Shown here piece after piece: positions 24,047-32,927 of a stretch of 41,551 nucleotides of DNA (position 1 is the stretch's first letter; every line of letters starts with the position of its first letter). Origin of the DNA: Bordetella parapertussis (lineage in GTDB: Bacteria; Pseudomonadota; Gammaproteobacteria; Burkholderiales; Burkholderiaceae_B); contig CAMDNZ010000028.1 of assembly GCA_945903445.1 (NCBI GenBank), positions 1 through 41,551 on the forward strand, read 5' to 3'. The notes beneath the pieces were generated by a model. It ran no database searches, was not told where the DNA came from, and worked only from the letters and a program-made list of their open reading frames with translations. Position numbers and translations under genes: made by a program.

Positions 24047-25723
24047 TCATCCAGGGCGGGGCAGCGCTTCGCGACTGCGTCGCCGGACGTGGATGTCATC
24101 GGGGTCCGGCACAATCTGCGTGTGCACCGATGCACGTGACGTTTGATTGTCGACCTTGAACTCGGCTACGGAACGACGCAAGCTTGCCGCTTGTTGCTCC
24201 AGCGCGCTCGCTGCGGTAGCGGCTTGCTCGACCATGGCGGCGTTGGCTTGCGTGTTTTCGTCCATTTGGGTCACGGCCTGGTTGACTTGCTCGATACCCG
24301 TCGATTGTTCGCGCGAGGCCGCACTGATTTCGGCAATCATACCGTTCACCCGGCCGACCGATTGCAGCAGCTCACGCACGGTTTGGCCTGCCAAATCCAC
24401 CTGCTGCGAACCTGCCTGTACGCGCCGACTGGATTCGTCGATCAAGGTCTTGATTTCCTTCGCGGCACCGGCGCTACGTTGTGCTAAAGAGCGGACTTCG
24501 GCGGCCACGACGGCAAAGCCCTTGCCTTGCTCTCCAGCCCGGGCGGCTTCGACGGCTGCGTTCAGCGCGAGGATGTTGGTTTGGAACGCGATACTGTCGA
24601 TCACGCCGACGATCTCGGCAATGCGCCGCGACACGTCGCCGATCTCGCCCATACAGCTTTCGACCTGGGCCATGGCTTCACCGCCGCGATGGGCTACGTG
24701 CGACGCATCCTTCGCAAGTACATTGGCCTGATCTGCGCTGTCGGCGTTCTGGCGAACCGTGGCCGCCATCTGCTCCATGCTGGCAGCAACCTGTTCTAGC
24801 ACCGCAGCCTGCTGCTCGGTGCGGGCCGACAGTTCGGTGCTGCCTTGGGCGATCTCGGCCGCGCCTTCGTTCACGCGCTCGACGCCGATGCGAACCTGTC
24901 GGACGGTTCGGACGAGACTGGTTTGCATCTCGCTCAGATAAGGGATCAGCTGGCCGACGCAGTTGGTGCCGAAGGGCACGATGGGTGCGGTCAGATCGCC
25001 ATTGGCGATGTGTTTGAAATGACTGCGAACGTTTTCCAACGGGCGTCGCAAGTAATGCACGACGTACCGGTCGGTCAGGAAGATGACGATCAGGCAGGTG
25101 AGGAGCACAGCGCCGATAGCGACGATCGACACTATCCGTTGCTCGGCAGCGGCTGCCATGACGCCTGAACCGTACACCTCAGCGTAATCTTCGTACTCCT
25201 CGATGGCGGTGCTGAAACGCAGGCTCAATGTCGGCAGCGTCTGCGCGCTGTGCGTGCGATAGCCGCTCAAGTCGCCCCGATCCAGAAAGTCGCGCGCGGG
25301 GCGCAGGCCCTGTCCGATCAATGCATCGAAAGCGGTTTGCAGCGTCTGCACCTTGTCGCCTGCGTCGTGAAGCGCGGCGTAGTCGACAAAGTCTGCGAAG
25401 TTGCGGCTCGCTCGCTCCATGGCTTCGTCGATGCTGCTGGTATTGGCTCGTACATTGGCGCCCGCCGCCGATTGCATCGCATCGCCCTGCTGGTCGAGGC
25501 GAATGCGAGCACGCAGCAACTGATCGTTGGCCTTCGACAGCACCGACACCTCGCGCAGCAGCGTGTGGCTAGTGTCCATCGATGCGCCTGCGGCGTGTAG
25601 CGATCGGCTGCTGATCGCCGACAGGGCAACGATCAGACCGCTGATCAGCAGCAGCACACACAGAATCATTTTCCGAATCGTAATGTTACGCAGTGGCGCG
25701 CCACGTGGCAGCAAGGTTTTCAT
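24047..25723 (-). CDS. Methyl-accepting chemotaxis protein
   Basis: A 558-residue transmembrane chemoreceptor. TM1 (MILCVLLLISGLIVALSAIS) is followed by a periplasmic helical domain of the Tar/four-helix type (about residues 40-190). TM2 (IVSIVAIGAVLLTCLIVIFL) leads to a HAMP domain with RRPLENVRSHFKHIANGDLTAPI, and then the signalling domain. The conserved hairpin tip IAFQTNILALNAAVEAARAGEQGKGFAVVAAEVRSLAQRSAGAAKEIK is intact and flanked by methylation helices. No CheR/CheB-docking pentapeptide is seen at the C-terminus. No che genes are nearby, so it must feed a core pathway elsewhere. Confidence 0.94.
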   Translation of the reverse strand: MKTLLPRGAPLRNITIRKMILCVLLLISGLIVALSAISSRSLHAAGASMDTSHTLLREVSVLSKANDQLLRARIRLDQQGDAMQSAAGANVRANTSSIDEAMERASRNFADFVDYAALHDAGDKVQTLQTAFDALIGQGLRPARDFLDRGDLSGYRTHSAQTLPTLSLRFSTAIEEYEDYAEVYGSGVMAAAAEQRIVSIVAIGAVLLTCLIVIFLTDRYVVHYLRRPLENVRSHFKHIANGDLTAPIVPFGTNCVGQLIPYLSEMQTSLVRTVRQVRIGVERVNEGAAEIAQGSTELSARTEQQAAVLEQVAASMEQMAATVRQNADSADQANVLAKDASHVAHRGGEAMAQVESCMGEIGDVSRRIAEIVGVIDSIAFQTNILALNAAVEAARAGEQGKGFAVVAAEVRSLAQRSAGAAKEIKTLIDESSRRVQAGSQQVDLAGQTVRELLQSVGRVNGMIAEISAASREQSTGIEQVNQAVTQMDENTQANAAMVEQAATAASALEQQAASLRRSVAEFKVDNQTSRASVHTQIVPDPDDIHVRRRSREALPRPG

Positions 25724-25865
25724 CGGGATGGGGTTTATCGTCGCAGGCGAACGGGTTGCTCATTTTGCGTTGCCTTAAGTGTCCAGTCACTCCCGAATAT
25801 GTGCGCAATCGCATAATCGGTAGCCGAATATTGCTGGGTTGTAAAAAAGTCGCCGACCCTCGAAA

Positions 25866-25886
25866 CAGACTGATTTAATCAGTCTG
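25866..25886. promoter_or_regulatory. Perfect 10-1-10 palindrome upstream of the chemoreceptor
   Basis: The arm CAGACTGATT, one T, then the exact reverse complement of the arm. It lies about 145 bp upstream of the chemoreceptor start and 54 bp past the stop of the decayed TonB receptor. It could be an operator or the stem of a weak terminator for the old receptor gene (no strong T-run follows). Confidence 0.5.
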
Positions 25887-25939
25887 GTCGGTCGGTGATC
25901 TCCGATGCTTTTCAACTGCGTAAAAGCGTTTTGGTGGAG

Positions 25940-26300
25940 CTAGAAATGGGTTCGCACATTCAGCCGGACGTTGCGAGGCTGGCCGTAAATGTTGTAAGCG
26001 TTCAATCCGCCGACCCGGGCGTAATAGTGTCGATCGGTGAGGTTGTCAACGGCCAAGGTGACCCGCGTCTGCTTATTCACGGCATAGCCTAATTTGGCGT
26101 TGAATACGGCATGGCTGCTGCCTTGGCGCAGGCGTCGCGACGCCCGAGCCGATGGTCGCCGATTGAAGGGTGGCACCTGGACCCATCGTCCACGACGAGT
26201 GGGCACGCGATTGCGCTAACGCGGGATGAGCACACAGGACGGTAAGGTTGAAAGCGATACCGACGCGAAGAAATAGGGCGAAGCGTGCGTTCTTACAAAC
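25940..26300 (-). pseudogene. TonB-dependent receptor ghost (leader and C-terminus only)
   Basis: The last approximately 55 codons encode a classic end of a TonB-dependent receptor: AVFNAKLGYAVNKQTRVTLAVDNLTDRHYY...NIYGQPRNVRLNVRTHF, with a terminal Phe. Just upstream, in another frame, is a leader-like sequence (RFALFLRVGIAFNLTVLCAHPALAQ) followed by GATLQSATIGSG. An intact receptor has over 700 residues, so a large internal deletion plus a frameshift has removed plug and most of the barrel. No proper start codon is seen. Confidence 0.7.
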
Positions 26301-26324
26301 TCCGGAAGTTTTGTCTTTTAAGGT

Positions 26325-26900
26325 TTAAGGATTAACGCGTTCTGCCGTTTTTTCGGCGGCGCCTTCTAAAAACATTTTGATGACCATCGGCGCCATACCC
26401 ACTGTTGCGATTTCGCCGCGCTCGGCCGACTCGACCGCCGCGAACAACATGTAATCGTAGGCTTTGGTCAGCCATTTGGCCGGCATGTCGATCCGAAACG
26501 CCCCGGCCCGCTGGCCTTTCAAGAAGAAATCTTCCAGGGCTTCGCCGTAAAACGAGGGCACGTCAGGGGTATCGCCTTTGGCATCCAGCATCTGAACCCA
26601 GTGCGCCGCGTTCCAGAACATGTAGAAATTACGGCCCTGAATCACGTTCGTCGTCAGGCGCATTAGGGCGTCCGGATACGGTGGACGATGCAGCACTGCG
26701 TTGGACAAAGCATCTTGCAAATGCTTGGTTGCACGCTCCAACAGCATCTCGATGATGCCTTCGCGTGTCGGCGAAATCCGATACAGCGTGGCCTTGCTGA
26801 TGCCCGCACTCTCGGCGATGTACTGCAAGTTGGCGCGAGGGGCCCGCGCAATGGCAATAGCCAGGGCGCCGGCCAGTCGGTCACTTAAAACACTGGACAT
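26325..26900 (-). CDS. TetR/AcrR-family transcriptional regulator
   Basis: A 191-residue regulator. The N-terminal helix-turn-helix (LAGALAIAIARAPRANLQYIAESAGISKATLYRISPTREGIIEMLLERA) is TetR-like, and the helical C-terminal domain binds ligand in this family. I chose ATG 26900 (MSSVLSDRLAG), close to the domain start; an in-frame TTG at 26933 would add 11 residues. It is divergent from a four-gene efflux operon across about 215 bp, so it is most probably its repressor. A TetR regulator beside a DHA2-type pump recalls the SmvR-SmvA pair. Confidence 0.88.
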   Translation of the reverse strand: MSSVLSDRLAGALAIAIARAPRANLQYIAESAGISKATLYRISPTREGIIEMLLERATKHLQDALSNAVLHRPPYPDALMRLTTNVIQGRNFYMFWNAAHWVQMLDAKGDTPDVPSFYGEALEDFFLKGQRAGAFRIDMPAKWLTKAYDYMLFAAVESAERGEIATVGMAPMVIKMFLEGAAEKTAERVNP

Positions 26901-26928
26901 ATATAGTTCACTGTGTGCATTGGATTGC

Positions 26929-27040
26929 CTCAAATGAATCGCAAAAGACGCTGTGAAAGTATTTTGACAGGAGATCGTTGAACATCCAACTGAAACAAGA
27001 ATCTACAAAGAATATTTTGAATCTAAGTTGACTCAAATGA
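26929..27040. promoter_or_regulatory. Direct repeats between tetR-type gene and efflux operon
   Basis: CTCAAATGA occurs at 26929-26937 and again at 27032-27040, close to the two divergent starts, in an AT-rich promoter region. They may be regulator or RNA-polymerase contact sites, but a 9-bp repeat alone is weak evidence. Confidence 0.3.
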
Positions 27041-27116
27041 TTCCGATGGGTATCATTGTGATCCTAATCGCCTTAGGCTGCTCGCGCACCGAGGCACTCC
27101 ACTTCCAGAGGACGCA

Positions 27117-28265
27117 ATGACGAAGTTCACCGTTGGCTCGCTCGCTCTGAGCCTGATGCTGGTCGCAGGTTGCGGCAATAGCGAAGCGCCCCCTGACGAA
27201 TCCGCTCAAGCCGAACCCGCCGAGGTGGCAGTGTTGAAGATCACGCCGCGCGAGCAGATGTTGACGTCCGATTTGCCGGGTCGTATCGTGCCGCTGCGTA
27301 CCGCCGAGGTGCGTGCCCGCGTGGCCGGTATCGTGCAAAAACGTCACTTCACCGAAGGCGTCCCCGTGAACGCAGGCGATCTGCTGTTCACCATCGATCC
27401 CGCGCCGCTCGAGGCCGCGGTCGCTCGCGCGAAAGGCGCGCAAGCCCGCTCGCAAGCGAAGGTCGTTCAGGCCCAGTCGCTGGTGAATCGCTACGAACCG
27501 CTGGTGAAGATCGAGGCTGTCAGCAAGCAGGAATACGACAACGCCCGTGCCGATCTGCAAAGCGCCCGAGCCGATCTGATCTCGGCCCAGGCCGAAGTGA
27601 AGACCGCTCAGCTGGACTTGAGCTATGCCACGGTGCGTGCGCCCATTGCCGGCCGGATCGGCAAGAGCTTGGCAAGCGAAGGCAGCCTGGTGGGTCAGGG
27701 CGAAGCCACTCCGATGGCATTGATCCAGCAAATAGATCCGATCTACGCCGACTTCACCCAGCCCGCCAGCGCGGTGTTGCGTCTGCGTCAAGCCATGGCC
27801 GAGGGCAGGCTCGCCAGCGGCGGTACGGACGCGCCGGTCGTGAAGATCCGCGTGGACGGTGCCGAGTATGGCGCGCCGGGCAAGCTGCTGTTCGCCGACA
27901 TTTCCGTCGATCAGGGCACGGGCCAGGTCACGCTGCGTGGCGAGTTTCCCAACCCGGACAGCATGTTGCTGCCCGGCATGTTCGTCCAGGTGAACACCGA
28001 GCAAGGCATCGACAAGAACGCGATCTTCGTTCCGCAGCGTGCCATTCAGCGCGGCACCGACGGTGCGCCCAAGGTGATGATCGTCTCGGCCGAAGGCAAG
28101 GCCGAAGAGCGTCCGGTGAAGACCGGCACGATGCAAGGCAAGGACTGGCAGATTCTGGACGGCCTGAAAGCGGGCGACCAGGTGATCGTGCAAGGCGTGG
28201 ACAAGATCACGGCAGGTATGCCGGTCAAGCCCGCCGCCCAGCCCGCCGTTGGGGCCGCCAAGTGA
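27117..28265 (+). CDS. RND efflux periplasmic adaptor lipoprotein (MexA/AcrA family)
   Basis: A 382-residue adaptor linking the RND pump to the outer-membrane factor. A lipoprotein signal with lipobox LVAGC (Cys about residue 19) anchors it to the inner membrane. The membrane-fusion pattern follows: TSDLPGRIVPLRTAEVRARVAGIVQKRHFTEGVPVNAGDLLFTIDP (lipoyl half), a coiled-coil hairpin rich in Ala/Gln/Lys (about residues 98-165), the second lipoyl half TVRAPIAGRIGKSLASEGSLVGQG, and the beta-barrel part ending LPGMFVQV. It is first in the operon, followed after 76 bp by the pump gene. Confidence 0.94.
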   Translation: MTKFTVGSLALSLMLVAGCGNSEAPPDESAQAEPAEVAVLKITPREQMLTSDLPGRIVPLRTAEVRARVAGIVQKRHFTEGVPVNAGDLLFTIDPAPLEAAVARAKGAQARSQAKVVQAQSLVNRYEPLVKIEAVSKQEYDNARADLQSARADLISAQAEVKTAQLDLSYATVRAPIAGRIGKSLASEGSLVGQGEATPMALIQQIDPIYADFTQPASAVLRLRQAMAEGRLASGGTDAPVVKIRVDGAEYGAPGKLLFADISVDQGTGQVTLRGEFPNPDSMLLPGMFVQVNTEQGIDKNAIFVPQRAIQRGTDGAPKVMIVSAEGKAEERPVKTGTMQGKDWQILDGLKAGDQVIVQGVDKITAGMPVKPAAQPAVGAAK

Positions 28266-28341
28266 GCGGTATCGATCTGAATGCCTCTATTGCACGTATC
28301 CCTGGCGGCCTGCGTTAGGCCGCGACGAAGGACGGAACATC

Positions 28342-31300
28342 ATGCCTAATTTCTTTATCCACCGGCCCAACTTTGCCTGGGTCGTGGCGATATTTCTCGC
28401 CCTGGCGGGTTTGCTCGCCATGTCGTCCTTGCCGATTGCGCAGTATCCCAGCGTCGCACCGCCGCAGATCGTCATCACCTCGACCTATCCCGGCGCATCC
28501 GCCGAGACCATCAACAACAGCGTCACCAGCTTGATCGAAGAAGAGCTGAACGGCGCGAAAGGTCTGCTGTACTACGAGTCGCAGAGCAACAGCTCGGGCG
28601 TCGGCGAGACGAACGTGACGTTCGTTCCCGGCACCGATCCCGATCTGGCGCAGGTCGATGTGCAAAACCGCATCAAGCGGGTCGAGTCGCGCTTACCGGC
28701 CTCGGTGACGCAGCAGGGTCTCCAGGTCGAGCAGGCCAGCTCGTCGTTCCTGATGATTTTCGCGTTGACTTCGAATGCCGAAGGCGGCGACGTAGTCGAC
28801 CTGGCCGACTACGCCGCGCGTAACGTCAACAACGAAATCCGTCGAGTGCCGGGTGTCGGTCGCGTACAGATGTTCGCGGCCGAACGGGCGCTGCGCGTCT
28901 GGGTGGACCCGAACAAACTGGTCGGTTATGGCCTGTCGATCGCCGATGTCGATAGCGCCATTTCGGCGCAGAACGCGCAGGTCTCCGGCGGCAGTATCGG
29001 CGATCTGCCCAGTCCGCCGGGGCAAGAAATCACGGCCAACATCACAGTCGAGGGCCAGCTGGCCAGTGTCGAGGCGTTTTCGCGCGTTCTATTGCGCGCC
29101 AACGCCGACGGCTCTGCCGTGCGTCTGGGCGATGTCGCCCGAGTGGAAATGGGTCGCCAGGACTATCGCTTCTCGTCGTGTCTGAATGGTCGGCCTGCCG
29201 CCGCCATCGGGGTGCAGTTGGCACCGGGTGCGAACGCCTTGCAGACCGCGACCGACGTCAAGGCACGCCTGCAAGAGCTGTCGGGCAACTTCCCGGCGGA
29301 TATTAAATACACCGTTCCCTACGACACCTCGATCTTCGTGGACGTGGCCATCAAGAAGGTGTTGATGACACTGGCCGAAGCCATCGTCCTGGTGTTCCTG
29401 GTGATGTGGCTGTTCTTGCAGAATATCCGCTACACGCTCATCCCGACCATCGTCGTGCCGATCTGCCTGCTGGGCACATTGGCGGTCATGCTGCCCCTGG
29501 GCTTTTCCGTGAACATGATGACGATGTTCGGCATGGTGCTGGCCATCGGTATTCTAGTGGACGACGCCATTGTCGTGGTGGAAAACGTCGAACGAATCAT
29601 GGCGTCCGAAGGCGTGTCGCCCAAAGAGGCCACCATCAAGGCCATGAAGCAGATCAGCGGCGCCATCGTCGGTATCACGCTGGTGCTGGCTGCCGTGTTC
29701 CTGCCGCTGGCATTCATGAGCGGGTCGGTCGGCGTGATCGATCGCCAATTCTCGGTTTCGTTGGCCGTGTCGATTCTGTTCTCCGGGTTCCTGGCCCTGA
29801 CGCTGACGCCCGCACTGTGCGCGACGCTGATCAAGCCGATCCCGAAAGGCCATCACGCCGGGAAGAAGGGCTTGTTCGGTTGGTTCAACCGAGTGTTCGG
29901 CAAGCTGACCGATCGCTATTCGGCCGCCAATAACAAACTGGTGGTTCGCTCGGGCCGAGTGATGCTGTTGTATGTGGCCATCGTCGGTGTGCTGGCGTTC
30001 TCCTATACCCGATTGCCTTCGGCCTTCCTGCCCGCCGAAGACCAGGGCTACATTATGACGGACGTGCAGTTGGCGCCCGGCGCCACGCAAGAGCGCATGC
30101 TGGCGACGACCAAGCAGATGGAAGCCTATTTCGACGAGCGTCCTGCGGTGGCCGACATTCTGACGCTGCAAGGCTTCAGCTTCTCGGGGATGGGTCAGAA
30201 CGCAGGCTTGGCGTTCGTCATGCTGAAAGACTGGGGTGACCGATCCGACGAGGAGTCAGCGTCAGCGGAAGCTGATCAAGCGTCTGGCGCGTTCCAGTCC
30301 TATGAAGACGGCACGTTGATGTCGATCGTTCCGCCGTCGGTCGAGGGTATGGGTAACTCCGCTGGTTTCGCGCTGCGCCTGCAAGACCGTGGCGGTGTCG
30401 GCCGGGAAGCTCTGCTGGCGGCCAGCGAGCAACTGATGGGGATGGCCTACGAGTCGCCGTTGTTCGCTTATGTGATGGTGGAAGGCCTGGCCGATGCGCC
30501 GCAGATCGATTTGCGCATCGACCGCGACAAGGCGCAAGCCTTGGGCGTGCCGTTCGATACGATCAACTCGGCCATTTCGACAGCGTTCGGTTCGGCGTTG
30601 ATCAACGAGTTCCCGAATCAGGGCCGGATGCAGCGCGTGGTCGTGCAGGCGACGCCTGAGGCCCGCACGACGCCGGAATCCATCCTGCAACTGCGCGTGC
30701 CGAATCGCGATGGCAAGCTGGTGGCTTTGGAAGCCTTCGCGAAAGTGGGCTGGAAACACGGCGCGGTTCAGGTCGTGCGCTACAACGGCTATCCCAGCAT
30801 CAAGCTGACCGGTGACGTCGCGCCCGGCATGAGCAGTGGCGAGGGCATGGCCGAGATCGAGCGCATGATGGCGCAAATGCCCCAAGGCATCGGCTTCGAG
30901 TGGACCGGTCTGTCGTATCAGGAAAAGATGGCTGGCTCGCAGGCGCCCATGCTGCTGGCGCTGGCCTTGCTGGTGGTCTTCCTGGTGTTGGTGGCGTTGT
31001 ACGAAAGCTGGAAGATCCCGCTGTCGGTGCTGCTGATCGTGCCGATCGGTGCGCTGGGTGCCGTCGCGGCTGCTCTGCTGGTGGGCATGCCGAACGATGT
31101 GTATTTCAAGGTCGGTCTGGTCACCATCATCGGTCTGTCGGCCAAGAACGCGATTCTGATTATCGAATTCGCCAAAGACTTGCATGCCGAAGGCAAGTCG
31201 ATACGCGAAGCCGCGTTGGAAGCCGCAAGACTGCGCTTCCGTCCGATTGTCATGACCTCGCTGGCGTTCATCCTCGGGGTGGTGCCGCTTGCCATCGCAT

Positions 31301-31482
31301 CGGGTGCAGGCGCACTGAGCCAACGCGCCATCGGTACGGGCGTGATGGGCGGGATGTTGAGCGCAACCCTGCTGGGTGTGTTGTTCGTGCCGGTGTTCTA
31401 CGTATGGGTGATGAATACCATCGGTAAGAAGAAAAGCCGCGCGATGACCGAAGCCCAGATCGCACAAGGAAACGAAAAGTGA
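28342..31482 (+). CDS. RND multidrug efflux pump, inner-membrane permease (HAE1 family)
   Basis: A 1046-residue AcrB/MexB-type proton-driven pump. It starts MPNFFIHRPNFAW, as in this family, with an AAGGA ribosome-binding site at a good distance; the longer open frame from 28249 is not needed. The proton-relay aspartates fall at D407-D408 in GILVDDAIVVVENVERIM, exactly the AcrB numbering. The matching TM10 lysine is in GLSAKNAILIIEFAKDL. Periplasmic loops contain the expected SSSFLMIFAL and ALRVWVDP sequences. Together with the adaptor and outer-membrane factor it forms a complete tripartite drug exporter. Its stop overlaps the next start (TGATG). Confidence 0.95.
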   Translation: MPNFFIHRPNFAWVVAIFLALAGLLAMSSLPIAQYPSVAPPQIVITSTYPGASAETINNSVTSLIEEELNGAKGLLYYESQSNSSGVGETNVTFVPGTDPDLAQVDVQNRIKRVESRLPASVTQQGLQVEQASSSFLMIFALTSNAEGGDVVDLADYAARNVNNEIRRVPGVGRVQMFAAERALRVWVDPNKLVGYGLSIADVDSAISAQNAQVSGGSIGDLPSPPGQEITANITVEGQLASVEAFSRVLLRANADGSAVRLGDVARVEMGRQDYRFSSCLNGRPAAAIGVQLAPGANALQTATDVKARLQELSGNFPADIKYTVPYDTSIFVDVAIKKVLMTLAEAIVLVFLVMWLFLQNIRYTLIPTIVVPICLLGTLAVMLPLGFSVNMMTMFGMVLAIGILVDDAIVVVENVERIMASEGVSPKEATIKAMKQISGAIVGITLVLAAVFLPLAFMSGSVGVIDRQFSVSLAVSILFSGFLALTLTPALCATLIKPIPKGHHAGKKGLFGWFNRVFGKLTDRYSAANNKLVVRSGRVMLLYVAIVGVLAFSYTRLPSAFLPAEDQGYIMTDVQLAPGATQERMLATTKQMEAYFDERPAVADILTLQGFSFSGMGQNAGLAFVMLKDWGDRSDEESASAEADQASGAFQSYEDGTLMSIVPPSVEGMGNSAGFALRLQDRGGVGREALLAASEQLMGMAYESPLFAYVMVEGLADAPQIDLRIDRDKAQALGVPFDTINSAISTAFGSALINEFPNQGRMQRVVVQATPEARTTPESILQLRVPNRDGKLVALEAFAKVGWKHGAVQVVRYNGYPSIKLTGDVAPGMSSGEGMAEIERMMAQMPQGIGFEWTGLSYQEKMAGSQAPMLLALALLVVFLVLVALYESWKIPLSVLLIVPIGALGAVAAALLVGMPNDVYFKVGLVTIIGLSAKNAILIIEFAKDLHAEGKSIREAALEAARLRFRPIVMTSLAFILGVVPLAIASGAGALSQRAIGTGVMGGMLSATLLGVLFVPVFYVWVMNTIGKKKSRAMTEAQIAQGNEK

Positions 31483-32927
31483 TGACGACCAAGCGCAATG
31501 CCATGCGGCGTCTGCCCTTGACCGCAGCCCTGGCCAGCCTGATGTTGGTGGCAGGGTGTTCGCTGGCGCCCAGGTACGAGCGACCGGCGTTGCCCGTGTC
31601 CGAGCGCTGGGGCGTTCTGGCGGCCGACCTGGCATCGGATCGACAATCGGCGGCGGCCATGAACTGGCAATCGTTCGTGGTCGATGCGCAGTTGCGCACG
31701 CTGATCGAGACGGCCATCGCCAACAACCGCGATCTAGGCCAGACGATTCTGAATGTCGAGGCAGCCCGCGCGCAGTATCGCGTTCAGCGCGCCGATCGTC
31801 TGCCGGGCATCAACGCCCAGGCCGACGGTTCACGTCAGCGCACGCCCGCCGACTTGAGTCCCTCCGGTCAGGCCAGTGTGGGCAATCAGTTCCAGGCCGG
31901 TCTCGGGCTGGCTGCGTTCGAGATCGATCTGTTCGGTCGGGTTCGTAGCCTGTCGGAAGCGGCGCTGGAAGAGTATCTGGCCACAGAAGGCGCGGCACGC
32001 AGTGCCCGAATCAGCTTGATCGGCGAAGTAATTCAAGCGTACCTGACACGTACCGGCGCGATGCAGCGTCTGGAACTGACTCGCCAGACTTTGAAGTCGC
32101 GTGAAGATTCGCTGGGATTGATCGGCAAGCGCCGCGAGCTGGGCGTGGGCTCGGCCCTGGATTTCGAGGAAGCCCGGGCCCTGACCGAACAAGCCCGGGC
32201 GAGGCTTGCGCGAACCGATCGCGAGTTCCGGCAATCGACCAACGCGCTTGGGCTCTTGCTGGGCGTCAGCGACACCTCGACCTTGCTGCCTCGACAGGCG
32301 CCGGCCAGCCCCGTGCTGGTGCAAGCGCTGGCTGCGGGCACGCCGTCCCAACTGCTGACGTATCGGCCGGACATCCAAGCGGCGGAAAACCGTCTGCGTT
32401 CGCGTAACGCCAGCATCGGTGCGGCCCGTGCCGCGTTCTTCCCGCGTATCTCGTTGACGGGTATGTTCGGCACGGCCAGTTCCGACATCTCGAACTTGTT
32501 CGAGTCGGGTCAGCGGGCGTGGTCGTTCGCACCGCAAATCACCTTGCCGATCGTCTCGGGTGGCGCCAACGTTGCCAATCTGGATTTGGCCACGGTGCGC
32601 AAGGACATTGCGGTGGCCGACTACGAGAAGACCATTCAAGTGGCTTTCCGCGAAGTGTCCGACGCTTTGGCTGCCGTCGATACCTTGCGGCGTGAAGAGC
32701 AGGCGCAACACGCATTGGCCAACAGCAATCTGGAAGCCCAGAAGTTGTCCGAAGCACGCTATCGCGGCGGCGTGGACGGTTACCTGCGTTATCTGGATGC
32801 ACAACGTCAGGCCTTCGATAGCCAAACTGCACTGATCGACGTGCGAACGCAACGCCAGGTCGCATTGGCGACCTTGTTCCGCTCGCTGGGCGGTGGCTGG
32901 CAAGGGCAGACCGAGGTGACCGAGTGA
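31482..32927 (+). CDS. Outer-membrane efflux lipoprotein (OprM/NodT family)
   Basis: A 481-residue outer-membrane channel. A lipoprotein leader with lipobox LVAGC precedes SLAPRYERPALPVSERW, the usual NodT-family mature start. Two TolC-like repeats follow (RTLIETAIANNRDLGQTILNVEAARAQYRVQRADRLPGINAQADGSRQ in the first; RPDIQAAENRLRSRNASIGAARAAFFPRISLTGMFGTAS and SDALAAVDTLRREEQAQ in the second). The ATG at 31482 shares a base with the pump's stop, and AAGGA lies upstream. Coupling with both the RND pump before it and the MFS pump after it is notable. Confidence 0.94.
   Translation: MTTKRNAMRRLPLTAALASLMLVAGCSLAPRYERPALPVSERWGVLAADLASDRQSAAAMNWQSFVVDAQLRTLIETAIANNRDLGQTILNVEAARAQYRVQRADRLPGINAQADGSRQRTPADLSPSGQASVGNQFQAGLGLAAFEIDLFGRVRSLSEAALEEYLATEGAARSARISLIGEVIQAYLTRTGAMQRLELTRQTLKSREDSLGLIGKRRELGVGSALDFEEARALTEQARARLARTDREFRQSTNALGLLLGVSDTSTLLPRQAPASPVLVQALAAGTPSQLLTYRPDIQAAENRLRSRNASIGAARAAFFPRISLTGMFGTASSDISNLFESGQRAWSFAPQITLPIVSGGANVANLDLATVRKDIAVADYEKTIQVAFREVSDALAAVDTLRREEQAQHALANSNLEAQKLSEARYRGGVDGYLRYLDAQRQAFDSQTALIDVRTQRQVALATLFRSLGGGWQGQTEVTE

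Noticed and set aside
26934..27116. Search for a tRNA or small RNA in the AT-rich intergenic regions
   Set aside because: No cloverleaf-like arms or convincing promoter-terminator pair were found here or in the other gaps.
27033..28193. A 386-codon minus-strand frame opposite the RND adaptor
   Set aside because: It is antisense to a clear adaptor lipoprotein and rich in His/Gln/Arg, as expected for a shadow frame.
30241..30310. Possible compensated frameshift in the RND pump, because another frame reads KLIKRLARS here
   Set aside because: The main frame gives QASGAF followed by YEDGTLMSIVPPSVEGMGN, which fits the conserved (A)xGAF...D pattern of AcrB-type pumps at this place, so the other frame is likely coincidence.
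30262..31635. A 457-codon minus-strand frame opposite the RND pump
   Set aside because: Antisense shadow of the pump gene, which has D407/D408 and other family motifs; no family features of its own.
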